DNA of 64,000 nucleotides from an uncultured Flavobacteriaceae bacterium (GCA_943788095.1 CALSOZ010000001.1:186001-250000), one strand, 5' to 3'. Positions 35,855 through 47,027 are shown, numbered from the stretch's first letter. Notes: generated by a model from the letters alone, not told the origin. A program made the numbers and translations.

Positions 35855-37372
35855 ATGAACACTCCTATTCGCGTACGATTTGCACCAAGCCCCACAGGGC
35901 CACTCCATATTGGAGGTGTGCGAACCGCTCTTATTTAATTATTTATTCGCCAAAAAACACGGAGGCACTTTTGTGCTTCGCATCGAAGATACCGATCAAA
36001 AACGCTATGTTGAAGGCGCAGAAGAGTATGTTGTAAATGCCCTTGATTGGTGCAACATTCCTTTTGATGAAGGTCCCGGAAAAGACGGTGGCTTTGGGCC
36101 GTACCGACAAAGTGAACGCAAGCATTTATACAAGCAGTATGTCGATTTACTGATAGAGAACAATAAAGCCTATTATGCCTTTGATACAGCGGAGGCTCTG
36201 GACGAAGAACGTAAAAACCACGAAGCAAAGGGCAAAACCTTTATCTATAATTGGCACAACAGAACAAAGGTCGATTGGTTAATTCTTTGGTCTTATCCAA
36301 AGAAGAGGTGGCAATAAAATAGCGAAATGGCGATGCGCTATGTGGTTCGTTTTTTAGGGCCACAAGATGAAACGCTTGAGCTTACAGATCTTATTCGAGG
36401 TACTATAAAAATTGACACCAACACCCTTGATGATAAGGTTTTGTTCAAATCGGACGGCATGCCTACCTATCACATGGCTAATGTGGTGGATGATTATTTA
36501 ATGAAAATCACCCACGTCATTCGTGGAGAAGAATGGTTGCCTTCACTGGCGTTGCATGAATTACTATACACTGCTTTTGGCTGGGAGGCGCCCAAGTTTG
36601 CGCATTTACCCTTAATTTTAAAGCCAACAGGCAAAGGAAAACTAAGTAAACGTGACGGAGATAAACTCGGATTTCCGGTATTTCCATTGAACTGGGAGGA
36701 CCCATCAACCAATAGCGTGTCAAAAGGCTATAAAGAAAGTGGTTACTTTTCAGAAGCGGTCATCAATTTCTTAGCGTTCTTAGGTTGGAACCCGGGAACA
36801 GAACAAGAGATTTTTGATTTAGAAGAACTTGTGAGGCCTTTGATTTAAAAAACGTGAATAAAGCCGGCGCGCGCTTTGACCCAGAAAAAACAAAGTGGTT
36901 CAATCACCAGTACATGCAAACGGCAGATACAGAACACTTGGCAGCAACATTTATAAGCGCAACTCCCGAAATAGCGTCTATGGACCCTGGCTATGTAGAG
37001 TTGGTCGTAAAACACATTAAAGAACGGGCAACCTTTCCTTCTGAATTTTGGGAATTAAGTCATTACTTTTTTAAGGCCCCAGAAAATTATGCAGAAGCAG
37101 CCCTTAAAAAAGTGTGGAAAGAACATTCTAAAGACCTCATGCTACAGTTGATTACACAGCTTGAAACAGCAGATGACAGCTCTGTTGAGGCGCTTCAAAC
37201 AGCTGTTAAAGGATGGATCACCGAAAACGAAATTGGATTTGGAAAAATTATGATGCCTTTAAGAGTGGCGCTGGTTGGTGCGCTGGAAGGAGCCGATGTT
37301 TTTGACATCGTATTTCTCATCGGGAAAACCGAAACCATCAAACGGATTCAAGCGCTGATTGATCACCACTAA
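35855..37372 (+). CDS. gltX: Glutamyl-tRNA synthetase (frameshifted as sequenced)
   Basis: The ATG at 35855 begins '[21 protein letters not shown]', the class I HIGH motif, but an extra T near 35931 breaks the frame. The sequence then continues '[22 protein letters not shown]', with further shifts near 36277, 36315 and 36830, through '[26 protein letters not shown]' (described in pieces), the KMSKS equivalent '[15 protein letters not shown]', and ends at 37372. Restored length is close to 505 residues, normal for GluRS. It charges tRNA-Glu, an essential step, so four independent breaks are best explained by sequence errors. It is followed by lepA. Confidence 0.9.
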
Positions 37373-37402
37373 TTAATCTTAATAAAGTGTTGGAAATTTG
37401 AT

Positions 37403-37410
37403 TACTTTTG
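37403..37410 (+). promoter_or_regulatory. -7 promoter box for lepA
   Basis: TACTTTTG matches TAnnTTTG, 33 bp before the lepA ATG; no convincing -33 element. Confidence 0.4.
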
Positions 37411-37443
37411 CCTTCGCATACAACGCAGCCATAAACAGAGTAA

Positions 37444-39241
37444 ATGAAGCATATTAGAAACTTTTGTATCATCGCGCATATTGACCACGGTAAAAGTACT
37501 TTGGCAGATCGCTTATTGGATTTTACGGGCGCTGTTACAGAACGTGAAAAACAAAGCCAGTTACTCGATAGTATGGACTTGGAGCGCGAACGTGGGATTA
37601 CCATCAAGTCGCATGCGATTCAAATGGAATATACCCACAAAGGACAGGAATATATCTTAAACTTAATTGACACCCCGGGTCATGTCGATTTCAGTTACGA
37701 AGTGTCACGGTCCATCGCTGCTTGTGAAGGCGCTCTGTTGATTGTCGATGCTGCACAAAGCATTCAAGCACAAACCATTTCAAATTTATATTTAGCGCTT
37801 GAGAATGATTTAGAAATTATTCCTGTTTTAAATAAAGTTGATTTGCCTAGTGCAAATCCAGAAGAAGTTACTGATGATATCGTTGATTTACTCGGTTGTG
37901 ATGCAGCAGATGTAATTCCTGCCAGTGCAAAAACAGGCATTGGAATTGAAGCAATATTAACCGCTATTATTGAAAAAGTTCCGCCACCAAAAGGCGATCC
38001 TGAAGCGCCTTTACAGGCCTTGGTTTTTGATTCTGTTTACAACTCTTTTAGAGGGGTTGAAACCTATTTTAAAATCAAAAACGGAAGCATTAAAAAAAAC
38101 CAACAAGTTAAATTTATCGCGACCGGCAAAACCTATGGCGCAGATGAAGTGGGAACCCTCAACCTGACTCAAACCCCTAAAAAAGAAATAAAAACAGGCG
38201 ATGTTGGTTACTCTAATTACAGGCATAAAAGATGCCCGCGATGTCAAAGTAGGCGATACCATTACAGATGCCAATTTCCCAACAACCGAAGCGGTTGAAG
38301 GGTTTGAAGATGTAAAACCAATGGTTTTTGCAGGACTCTATCCTGTAGATACCGAAGAATATGAAGAGCTGCGCGCTTCCATGGAAAAACTACAATTGAA
38401 TGACGCCTCCTTAGTGTTTCAAGCGGAAAGCTCTGCGGCCTTAGGATTTGGGTTTCGATGTGGGTTTTTAGGAATGTTGCATTTAGAAATTATTCAAGAA
38501 CGCCTAGAACGAGAATTTAATATGACCGTTATTACAACGGTTCCCAATGTTTCGTATCATGCGTTTACACGAAAAGATCCTGACGAAATTGTCATTCTTA
38601 ACAACCCAACAGACTTGCCAGATCCATCTGGATTAGACCGTGTCGAAGAACCCTACATCAAAGCGTCCATCATTACAAAATCGGATTTTGTTGGAAATGT
38701 CATGTCATTGTGTATCGAAAAGCGCGGACAAATTACAAGTCAAACCTACCTAACGCCAGAACGTGTGGAGTTAACCTTTGACATGCCTTTGGCAGAAATT
38801 GTGTTTGACTTTTATGATCGATTAAAAACCGTTTCTAAAGGGTATGCCTCTTTTGACTATTCGCCAATTGGGATGCGTGTTTCAAAATTAGTTCGTGTGG
38901 ATGTGTTGCTAAACGGTCAAACAGTCGATGCGCTTTCGGCGTTGATCCACGTAGACAACTCTGTAAATATTGGTAAAAAAATGTGTTCTAAGCTAAAGGA
39001 ATTAATTCCTCGACAGCAATTTGATATTCCAATTCAGGCAGCTATTGGAGCGAAAATCATTTCCAGAGAGACCGTAAAAGCAGTGCGTAAAGATGTTACT
39101 GCCAAGTGTTATGGTGGTGATATTTCTCGAAAAAGAAAACTTTTAGAAAATCAGAAAAAAGGTAAAAAACGAATGCGTCAGGTTGGGAATGTGGAAATTC
39201 CGCAAGAAGCATTTATGGCTGTTTTGAAACTGAACGATTAA
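37444..39241 (+). CDS. lepA: Elongation factor 4 (LepA), one frameshift
   Basis: Reads '[15 protein letters not shown]' (G1, 11-25), 'GITIKSHA' (G2), '[12 protein letters not shown]' (G3) and 'NKVDLP' (G4), a translational GTPase of LepA type. The frame breaks near 38208-38214 inside 'KTGDVGYLITGIKD', where one extra base interrupts the run; downstream it continues intact through the LepA-specific C-terminal domain '[25 protein letters not shown]' (given in order only). Restored length is about 598 residues, normal. It acts on stalled ribosomes by back-translocation. Confidence 0.93.
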
Positions 39242-39311
39242 TCTAATTTCTGGTTTTTATGTTTTTAAAGAAAGTCTTATATTTCAGGATAATCTTTAAA
39301 CAAAAAATAGA

Positions 39312-40160
39312 TTGAGTGCGATTGCTTATAAAACGATTGGAATTGGGGTCACGTTTTCACCAAACTTAGAAGCTAATATTAATGAAGCGGCTCGACTGGC
39401 ATTATTTTTTAAGGCAAAATTGGTGTTAATTCATGTCGGAGAATCTTCAGAGAAAAAATCAAATACGTTTTTTAAGTTCTTAAGCCCATTTGAATCTCAG
39501 GGACTTGTGTTTGAAATATTCTTTAAATCAGGAGATCCTGTGGATGTGATACTGACCTCTACAGAAGAGAAAAGCGTGGATCTACTCATTATTGGAGCCC
39601 TCAAAAAGGAAAACTTTTTAAAATACTACTTAGGATCTATTGCGCGAAAAATCACACGAAAAGCCAACTGTTCGGTATTACTTTTGATTAATCCTTCTAA
39701 AGATCGAGTCCCATGTAACCACATTGTGGTTAATGGTTTAAAAGATCCAAAAACCGAAGAAACGGTTACAACCGCTTTTTTTGTTGGTCATAAATTAGGT
39801 GCAAAAAAAATTACGGTCGTTGAAGAAGTAGACCAAGAGGAAGTTAGCGTCAAAGTGGATGATGACAAATCCCTTAGAAGATCTACGATCGTTAAAGAGC
39901 GTTTGCGATTGCGAGAAGAGACCCGTGTGAAAAAAATTTTAGACACAATTCCTAATGAATATACAGACGGTATCACAATAAAATCCCAACCTATTTTTGG
40001 GAAACGCGGCTATTCAATAGGGCATTATGCCCAAGTTGCGCGAGCAGATCTATTGGTCATGAACGCACCGGCCAAGATGACCTTTTGGGATCGTTTATTT
40101 CCACACGATATTGAACATATTTTAACTGAGTTACCAACCGATGTATTAATTGTACAATGA
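39312..40160 (+). CDS. Tandem universal stress protein (UspA family)
   Basis: 282 residues forming two Usp-like halves. The first ends in 'IGALKKENFLKYYLGSIAR', resembling the G-x2-G-x9-G-[ST] ATP-binding motif in altered form; the second ends 'HDIEHILTELPTDVLIVQ'. The best start is TTG at 39312. The stop overlaps the SulP gene ATG by 4 bp (ATGA), so the two are translationally coupled. Usp domains commonly sit with transporters and probably regulate activity or sense ATP. Ligand binding is not certain because the glycine motif is imperfect. Confidence 0.75.
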   Translation: MSAIAYKTIGIGVTFSPNLEANINEAARLALFFKAKLVLIHVGESSEKKSNTFFKFLSPFESQGLVFEIFFKSGDPVDVILTSTEEKSVDLLIIGALKKENFLKYYLGSIARKITRKANCSVLLLINPSKDRVPCNHIVVNGLKDPKTEETVTTAFFVGHKLGAKKITVVEEVDQEEVSVKVDDDKSLRRSTIVKERLRLREETRVKKILDTIPNEYTDGITIKSQPIFGKRGYSIGHYAQVARADLLVMNAPAKMTFWDRLFPHDIEHILTELPTDVLIVQ

Positions 40161-42352
40161 AAACAAAAGAATCTACATTTGTTGGGCTTGTGAAAGCATT
40201 ACCTAAAAACATATTCTCTGGATTAGTGGTAAGTCTTATTGCATTACCGTTAGGTTTAGGATTGGCAATGGCAAGTGAAGCGCCCCCAATTGCAGGGGTG
40301 ATTACAGCCATTGTTGGCGGTGTGATTGTCTCTATTTTGGGTGGAAGCTATGTAACAATATCTGGCCCCGGGAACGGCTTGGTTGGGGTGGTTTTAATCG
40401 CAATTACAACCCTCGGGCTTTCTGCAACCTATGCTGCAATTATTTGTTCAGGAATTATTTTGGTGATTCTAGGGTTTTTGAGGCTTGGAAAACTCGCCGA
40501 CTATTTTCCTTCCTCAGCGATTCAAGGCATGTTGGCGGCGATTGGGCTTATTATTTTAGGGAAGCAATTTCATATCATGCTAGGAAATAAAATCGTTAGA
40601 GATAACGGGATTGACTACTTATTGGCGATCCCAAACACCCTATTAACGGTTGTTAACCTTCAGGATAGAGGTTTGATATATGCCGCCGTTGCTGGGGTAA
40701 TTAGTTTAGCAATTATGGTCTTTTATTCTAAAGTTCGGAACAAATACTTACAGCTGATCCCAGCGCCCATGTGGATTGTAATTGTTTCTGTTGGATTTAG
40801 TTACTACTATGAACTTGTGTTGAAAATGCCCAATCCCATTTCGGGGGATTATATGATTCCAGCGATTCCAAATATTCAAGAGATCGTTACCGATATTCCA
40901 TCACCTAACTTTGAAATGGTGGGAACACTATCTTTTTGGTCAAGTGTCGTCGCTCTGACACTAATTGCGAGTATTGAGTCGTTATTAAGCATTAAGGCCG
41001 TTGATAAATTGGACGTCTTCAAGCGACGATCGAATGTAAATAAGGACATCAAGGCCTTAGGGCTTGCAACAGTTGTTAGTGGGTTTCTGGGTGGATTAAA
41101 TGTGGTTACGGTCATTGCCAGAAGTTCTGTAAATGTCAACAACGGCGGAAGCAATCGGTCGTCAAATTTATTTCATGCATTATTTTTGGTTGTTTTTATT
41201 GTCCTTTTTAGTACAGAACTCACCCGAATTCCTTTATCTGCACTCATGGCAATTCTCGTTTATACAGGTTATAAATTGGCGTCGCCCAATATTGTTCGTC
41301 AGATTTTTACCATCGGGAAGGAGCAACTTATTATCTTTTTTGCAACCTTATTTGTAACCTTAAAGGTGGGGTTGATTACAGGAATTGTTGCGGGATTAAT
41401 CGCTACATTTATTATTCATGTTGTCATTACAAAAAGTATCGGTTTGTTTGTCAAAAACGTCCTAAAACCAAACGTTCTCATGTTTAAAGAGGAAGATGGG
41501 AGCTATTTTCTGAGCGTGAAACATTTCTGTAGTTTTTTAAACTTTAATATCCTTAAAAATAGTCTGGAAGCAATTCCGGAACAAAATGATGTCATTATCG
41601 ATTTTTCGTTGTGCGGTTTTGTAGACCATTCGGTGATGGAGAATGTGCATGATTACCAAGAATTGTTTCATAAAAAAGGGGGGAATATTGGTGTGATTGG
41701 ATTGGACATTTTAGGAACAAAATCCGAACACCCTTTTGCATTGAGGCGATTGTTACCGCTTCAAAACATTATACCTGACAATAAAACAAAACGTCAAAAT
41801 AGTCTTGAGCTTGTTGCGAGTGATTTTGAATTGTCCTACCGCGCTGAGAAAACTACTAAAAGTGAGTTCTTAGAAGATTTTATCTATTTTAAAACCAAAA
41901 AAATTGAGTATCTATTTAATCAACTTTCCGTAAAAAATGGTCCTTACCGTTTATTTGACATTACCTTTTCCGAAGGAGAGTTTATCGCCAAAGAAGTGGT
42001 CCGATCAACCATGCTGTATATTAAAACCTCCAAAAATGTTCCTGTGTTCACATTAGATCGAGAAGGCTTATTAGAACGGTTTTATGCGCTCGCTGGGTAT
42101 AAAGATATCGCGATTGACAACCATACAGACTTTTCAAAACGATTTTATTTAAGAGGAGAAAATTCTAAAGGAATTAAAACTTTTTTCACAGACGAGTTGG
42201 TACGGTTTTTCGAAAGCAACGCCTATTATCATATTGAATCTAGTAAAGATGGTTTATTGATCTTTAACAAAGAACGTGTGGCTAGTATTAAGGAAATCAA
42301 GGCGTTGCTAGATTTTGGCATCCGGCTAAATGCCATTATAAACAAAATTTAA
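40157..42352 (+). CDS. SulP-family inorganic anion transporter with long C-terminal region
   Basis: 731 residues. The N-terminal 430 residues hold about 10-14 membrane helices with SulP features: 'LVVSLIALPLGLGLAMAS', 'GSYVTISGPGNGLVGVV' and 'GGLNVVTVIARSSVNVNNGG' (listed in short pieces). A STAS-like part follows ('NDVIIDFSLCGFVDHS', about 480-500). The last 160 residues, after 'FEDFIYFKTKK'-like text near 575, are not part of any domain I recognise. SulP proteins move sulfate, bicarbonate or other anions; marine Bacteroidota often use them for bicarbonate. It is coupled to the Usp gene and lies 1 bp before the MBL gene. Confidence 0.85.
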   Translation: MKTKESTFVGLVKALPKNIFSGLVVSLIALPLGLGLAMASEAPPIAGVITAIVGGVIVSILGGSYVTISGPGNGLVGVVLIAITTLGLSATYAAIICSGIILVILGFLRLGKLADYFPSSAIQGMLAAIGLIILGKQFHIMLGNKIVRDNGIDYLLAIPNTLLTVVNLQDRGLIYAAVAGVISLAIMVFYSKVRNKYLQLIPAPMWIVIVSVGFSYYYELVLKMPNPISGDYMIPAIPNIQEIVTDIPSPNFEMVGTLSFWSSVVALTLIASIESLLSIKAVDKLDVFKRRSNVNKDIKALGLATVVSGFLGGLNVVTVIARSSVNVNNGGSNRSSNLFHALFLVVFIVLFSTELTRIPLSALMAILVYTGYKLASPNIVRQIFTIGKEQLIIFFATLFVTLKVGLITGIVAGLIATFIIHVVITKSIGLFVKNVLKPNVLMFKEEDGSYFLSVKHFCSFLNFNILKNSLEAIPEQNDVIIDFSLCGFVDHSVMENVHDYQELFHKKGGNIGVIGLDILGTKSEHPFALRRLLPLQNIIPDNKTKRQNSLELVASDFELSYRAEKTTKSEFLEDFIYFKTKKIEYLFNQLSVKNGPYRLFDITFSEGEFIAKEVVRSTMLYIKTSKNVPVFTLDREGLLERFYALAGYKDIAIDNHTDFSKRFYLRGENSKGIKTFFTDELVRFFESNAYYHIESSKDGLLIFNKERVASIKEIKALLDFGIRLNAIINKI

Positions 42353-42353
42353 A

Positions 42354-43211
42354 ATGAATTTATATCCTATAAATGTTGGTAATTTCAAATTAGATGGAGG
42401 TGCTATGTTTGGGGTTGTGCCAAAAACAATCTGGAATAAAACAAATCCTGCAGACAAAAATAATAGGATTGATATTGCTTCACGTTGCCTACTCATTGAA
42501 GACGGAGATCGTTTAATCCTTATTGATACTGGGATGGGAAACAAACAAAGTGATAAATTCTTTAGCTACTACGACCGCTGGGGCAACCTCTCGTTAGATG
42601 GGGCGCTCGGGGCTCATGGGTTTTGTAGAGATGAGGTCACAGATGTGTTTCTGACCCATTTACATTTTGACCATTGTGGGGGCTGTGTTCAATGGAATAA
42701 AGACAAAACCGGCTATGAAATTGCGTTTAAAAACGCACGGTTTTGGAGCAATAAAAACCACTGGAAATGGGCCACACAACCGAACAAGCGCGAAAAAGCA
42801 TCGTTTCTGTCAGAAAACATTATGCCAATTGAAGCCTCTGGACAATTAAAACATATTTTAGTGCCAGAAGGCGATATATTAAAAGGTTCTGATTTAGGGT
42901 TTGATGTTTTTTTTGCAAATGGACACACCGATAAACAAATGATTCCAATGATTAGGTATAAAGGAGAAACAATATGTTTTATGGCAGATTTACTTCCGAC
43001 CGTTGGGCATATTTCGCTCCCTTTTATCATGGGATATGATACGAGGCCCTTGTTGTCTTTAGATGAAAAAGATCGTTTTTTAAAACTCGCTGCAGATCAA
43101 AATTATTTTTTACTTTTGGAGCATGACGCCCATAACGAACTTATTACTGTAAAACACACAGACAAAGGTGTTCGACTGAACGAAGCTTATAAATTTGAGA
43201 CTATATTTTAA
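42354..43211 (+). CDS. Metallo-beta-lactamase-fold hydrolase
   Basis: 285 residues. The HxHxDH zinc motif is present in 'THLHFDHCGG' (His102, His104, Asp106, His107), preceded by 'LIDTGMGNK' and followed by 'FANGHTDKQM' (second-site His) and the final 'LLLEHDAHN' (last His). These are the four standard MBL-fold motifs. There is no signal peptide, so it is cytoplasmic; the substrate is not predictable (lactonase and phosphodiesterase relatives exist). It directly follows the SulP gene and precedes the S8 peptidase gene by 14 bp. Confidence 0.88.
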   Translation: MNLYPINVGNFKLDGGAMFGVVPKTIWNKTNPADKNNRIDIASRCLLIEDGDRLILIDTGMGNKQSDKFFSYYDRWGNLSLDGALGAHGFCRDEVTDVFLTHLHFDHCGGCVQWNKDKTGYEIAFKNARFWSNKNHWKWATQPNKREKASFLSENIMPIEASGQLKHILVPEGDILKGSDLGFDVFFANGHTDKQMIPMIRYKGETICFMADLLPTVGHISLPFIMGYDTRPLLSLDEKDRFLKLAADQNYFLLLEHDAHNELITVKHTDKGVRLNEAYKFETIF

Positions 43212-43225
43212 ACCCTTATCCTATT

Positions 43226-44835
43226 ATGAAAAACTTACTCACTAAGATTTATTCGATCCTTTTTTTAGGTTCATTTTTTATTTTAAATAGTTGCGGCTCA
43301 ACGGCAGCGATACTGTCAACTCCTGTTGAAAACATTGATTTAATTCCCCTAAAAGCTAGTGAACTTACAGACGATGAAGAAAAAGAATGGAGTCATTTAG
43401 ACCTCACTTCCGACACCATCCCTGGTGTTAGTTTATATAGAGCTTATAAAGAACTCGTTAAACCAAAGAGTAAAACAATTATTGTAGCGGTAATTGATTC
43501 TGGAATTGATATTGGCCATGAAGATCTAAAAGGAAAAATATGGGTTAATAAACGCGAAATCCCTAACAATGGAAAAGACGACGACAAAAACGGATATATT
43601 GATGATGTAAACGGTTGGAATTTCCTTGGTGAATCTGATAACGAACAATTAGAATATGTACGACTGATTGCAAGTGGCGACACCTCAAACCCGCGCTATG
43701 CAGAAGCAAAAGAATTATTAGCAAAAGAACGTGAAAAGACGAGTCGGTCAAAACAACAATACGAAGGTATTAAATCCCAGGTCACAACCTCAAACGCCGC
43801 TGTTGCTACGTTTTTAAAAAAAGAAAATTACACAAAAGAGGATGTTTCTAGTATCCAAACAACCGATGAGGAATTGCTAAAACACGTGAGTGTAATCAAA
43901 CAATCATTTGGTTTTGGGTTTGACAGCATCGCAGATTTGCTGAAAGAGTTGAACGCTGGGCTTAAAGCTTTTAATGAGCGTTTAGAATACAATTTGAATG
44001 TGAATTTTGATGGGCGGAAAGCTGTTGGAGATAATCCAGATGATTTTAAGGACCGCTCGTATGGGAACAATGATGTGAGAGCAAAAAATGGTCGGAGTCA
44101 TGGAACCCATGTGTCTGGAATTATCGCTGCAAAACGCAATAATGGAATTGGCATGAATGGCGCAGCTAATAATGTAAAAATAATGGCAATTCGTAACACG
44201 CCTAATGGTGATGAATATGATAAAGATGTTGCTTTAGCAATTTATTATGCCGTTGACAATGGCGCTAAAGTCATTAATATGAGTTTTGGAAAAAGCTTTT
44301 CTCCTCATAGTGATTGGGTTAGAGATGCAATCGCATACGCGGCAAAAAAGATGTATTAATCGTTGCTGCCGCTGGAAATGATGGGAAAAATACGGATCAA
44401 ATCAATTACTTTCCTAACGATCAAATAAATAATGGCGTTGAAGTCTCCAATACATTTGTGAAAGTTGGAGCAAACGAACCGAGATACGGGTCGTCATTGG
44501 TCGCTGGATATTCAAATTATGGTAAAAATACAGTTGATGTTTTTGCGCCTGGGTCACAAATTTATTCTACCTATCCAAAAAACGCCTATGAATTTGCACA
44601 AGGAACCTCAATGGCTTCGCCCTTAGTGGCAGGAGTCGCCGCTTTAATTTTTTCGCAATATCCCAAACTGAGTGCTGCTCAGGTAAAACAAATACTAATG
44701 GAATCTGGGCTATCCATAAATAAAAAAGTTACCTTAGAAAACGGAGAGATTGTTTCGTTTTCTGAACTCTCTAAATCTGGTAAAATAGTAAACGCCTATA
44801 ATGCATTAATAATGGCATCCAAAATGTCTAAATAA
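43226..44835 (+). CDS. S8 (subtilisin-like) serine protease lipoprotein, one frameshift
   Basis: The N-terminus has a lipobox ('LNSCGS', Cys23). Catalytic Asp91 is in 'VIDSGIDIGHED', His292 in 'SHGTHVSG', and the Ser in 'GTSMASPLVAG' of the second segment. The two segments join if one A is added to the 6-A run at 44344-44349, restoring '...AAKKDVLIVAAAGNDG'. Restored length is about 536 residues. About 200 residues separate Asp and His, versus about 30 in subtilisin. It would be tethered to the periplasmic or outer face of the membrane and degrade peptides. It is followed 11 bp later by the M1 peptidase gene. Confidence 0.9.
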
Positions 44836-44846
44836 TAATTACAACT

Positions 44847-46670
44847 ATGAAATACACTTGTTTATATGTTTTTTTGATGGGAATGACGGCTGTGTTTGGC
44901 CAAAACAATTTTGAGTATTGGCAACAACATGTCGATTACGAAATGGATGTGAAAATGGATGTGAACTCCTTTAATTATGGAGGGACTCAAAAACTAGTTT
45001 ACACCAACAACTCTCCTGACGATTTAGATAAAGTGTTCTATCATTTATTTTATAACGCCTTCCAGCCTGGAAGCGAAATGGATGTACGATCGATTACAAT
45101 TTCGGACCCTGATTCTAGAGTCGATGATCGAATTAGTAAGCTTAGCAAAGAAGATATCGGGTTTTTGAATGTAATGAGTTTAACTCAGAACAGTCGCCCC
45201 GTAAACTATGAGGTAGTTGGAACGGTCTTAGAAGTGCAATTAAACACACCGATAAAATCAGGTGAAAGCGTTGTATTTGACATGTTATTTGAAGGCCAAG
45301 TGCCTCCTGTAATTCGTCGATCTGGGAAAAATAGTAAAGAAAATGTAGCGCTCTCCATGGCACAATGGTACCCTAAAATGGCGGAATATGACTTTGAAGG
45401 TTGGCACGCCGATCCATATATTAGTAGAGAGTTTCATGGCGTATGGGGAGACTTCGATGTTAGGTTAACCATCGATAAGGACTATGTGGTTGGAGGAACG
45501 GGCTATTTACAAAACCCTACAGAAGTTGGGCACGGGTATGGAGAGCAAGAAATAAAAAACAATTCTGATTTGTTAACTTGGCATTTTGTAGCGCCAAATG
45601 TACACGATTTCACATGGGCTGCAGATCCAGATTTTATTCATGATACCCTACAAGTTCCCGAGGGTCCTATGTTACATTTCTTATATAAAAAATCTTTAAA
45701 AAGTAAGTATAAAAAACGCTGGAGAGACTTACAAGTCCCAACAAGTGAAATTATACAATACTATAGTAACACCGTAGGAAAGTATCCCTACGAACAATAC
45801 TCCGTTATTCAGGGGGGTGATGGTGGTATGGAATATGGTATGTGTACTTTGATTACTGGAGAGCGAAGTTTTCAAAGCTTGGTTGGAGTGACAGCCCACG
45901 AAATTGGGCATACTTGGTTTCAGTTTTTGATGGCTTCAAACGAAAGCAAACACCCATGGTTAGATGAAGGATTTGCTGAATATACGTGTACATTTATTGA
46001 AAATAAAATATTTGATGTAACGCCTGTTGAACCCCTGAAACGTCATTACGATCGCTATTTTAAACTTGCCAAAAGTGGAAAAGAACAGCCAATGACAACT
46101 CATGCAGACCGTTTCAAATACAATAGCTCGTATAGTATTTCAACGTATAGTAAAGGAGCGTTAGTATTGGCGCAATTAAAGTATATTATTGGAGAGGCTG
46201 CTTTTGATGAAACTTTAAAAGATTACTATAACAACTGGGCGTTTAAACATCCTACGCCAAATGATTTTATACGCTGCGCCGAAAAAGCTTCTGGCTTAGA
46301 GTTGGAATGGTTTTTGACAGATTGGACTCAGACCACAAATACCATTGATTATGGAGTAAAAGGAGTTGAAACCAAAAACAATAAAACTCAAATAACCTTG
46401 GAGCGAATTGGATTGATGCCGATGCCTATTGAGGTTCAAATACAATTCAAAGACGGGAGAACCACCACTTATTACATTCCTTTACGAGAAATGCGCGGAG
46501 AAAAACCAGTAAAAGATGGGGTGGTTTTATTAGAAGATTGGACATGGGTCTATCCAGAATATCGATTTGATATAGATATAAATAGGACAGAAATTGAAGC
46601 GGTTACAATCGATGTTCACAACGAAATAGCGGACGTTAATAAAGACAATAATAAGGTAACCGTATTATAA
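44847..46670 (+). CDS. M1-family metallopeptidase (aminopeptidase)
   Basis: 607 residues with a signal peptide ('CLYVFLMGMTAVFGQ'). The zinc site is HEIGH at 351-355, with the third ligand Glu374 in 'WLDEGFAEY' (HEXXH-x18-E), and the exopeptidase motif corresponds to 'GGMEYG' (326-331). 'YSISTYSKGALVLAQL' and the C-terminal beta-domain complete an M1 architecture. Exported aminopeptidases of this kind trim peptides from extracellular protein. It follows the S8 lipoprotein by 11 bp and is 3 bp before rnpA, so the two peptidases and rnpA are probably co-transcribed. Confidence 0.93.
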   Translation: MKYTCLYVFLMGMTAVFGQNNFEYWQQHVDYEMDVKMDVNSFNYGGTQKLVYTNNSPDDLDKVFYHLFYNAFQPGSEMDVRSITISDPDSRVDDRISKLSKEDIGFLNVMSLTQNSRPVNYEVVGTVLEVQLNTPIKSGESVVFDMLFEGQVPPVIRRSGKNSKENVALSMAQWYPKMAEYDFEGWHADPYISREFHGVWGDFDVRLTIDKDYVVGGTGYLQNPTEVGHGYGEQEIKNNSDLLTWHFVAPNVHDFTWAADPDFIHDTLQVPEGPMLHFLYKKSLKSKYKKRWRDLQVPTSEIIQYYSNTVGKYPYEQYSVIQGGDGGMEYGMCTLITGERSFQSLVGVTAHEIGHTWFQFLMASNESKHPWLDEGFAEYTCTFIENKIFDVTPVEPLKRHYDRYFKLAKSGKEQPMTTHADRFKYNSSYSISTYSKGALVLAQLKYIIGEAAFDETLKDYYNNWAFKHPTPNDFIRCAEKASGLELEWFLTDWTQTTNTIDYGVKGVETKNNKTQITLERIGLMPMPIEVQIQFKDGRTTTYYIPLREMRGEKPVKDGVVLLEDWTWVYPEYRFDIDINRTEIEAVTIDVHNEIADVNKDNNKVTVL

Positions 46671-46673
46671 GTG

Positions 46674-47027
46674 ATGGAGCGTTTAAAAGGAAAAAAGCAG
46701 ATTGAACGGTTATTCACGTCGGGTCATTCTGTAGGTGCGTTTCCTTTAAGATTGATTTACTTACCGTCCGATTCAGAGCATAAAATAGGCGTTTCAGTTA
46801 GTAAAAAACACTTTAAAAATGCGGTAGATCGAAACCGAATTAAGCGCCTTTTGAGGGTTGCCATAAAAACTCATTTTTATAAGGTTTTGGAGAGAATGGA
46901 TTTAAAATACACACTAATGGTTTTATATGTTGGAAAAGATATGCCGGATACAATAGGCTTAAAATCACAATTTGAATCTTTAATAAAACGGTTTAATAAA
47001 AAACAATCAAATGAAGTTTCATCTTAA
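46674..47027 (+). CDS. rnpA: Ribonuclease P protein component
   Basis: 117 residues from the ATG at 46674 (a GTG 3 bp upstream is also open but less likely). The RNR motif appears as 'AVDRNRIKRLLR', preceded by 'SVSKKHFKNAV'. It binds the catalytic RNase P RNA and helps to remove 5' leaders from tRNA precursors. It overlaps the S41 protease gene by 17 bp. rpmH, its usual partner, is not next to it here, as is common in Flavobacteria. Confidence 0.93.
   Translation: MERLKGKKQIERLFTSGHSVGAFPLRLIYLPSDSEHKIGVSVSKKHFKNAVDRNRIKRLLRVAIKTHFYKVLERMDLKYTLMVLYVGKDMPDTIGLKSQFESLIKRFNKKQSNEVSS

Noticed and set aside
35943-36228. Antisense frames across gltX
   Set aside because: Shadows of the conserved coding strand.
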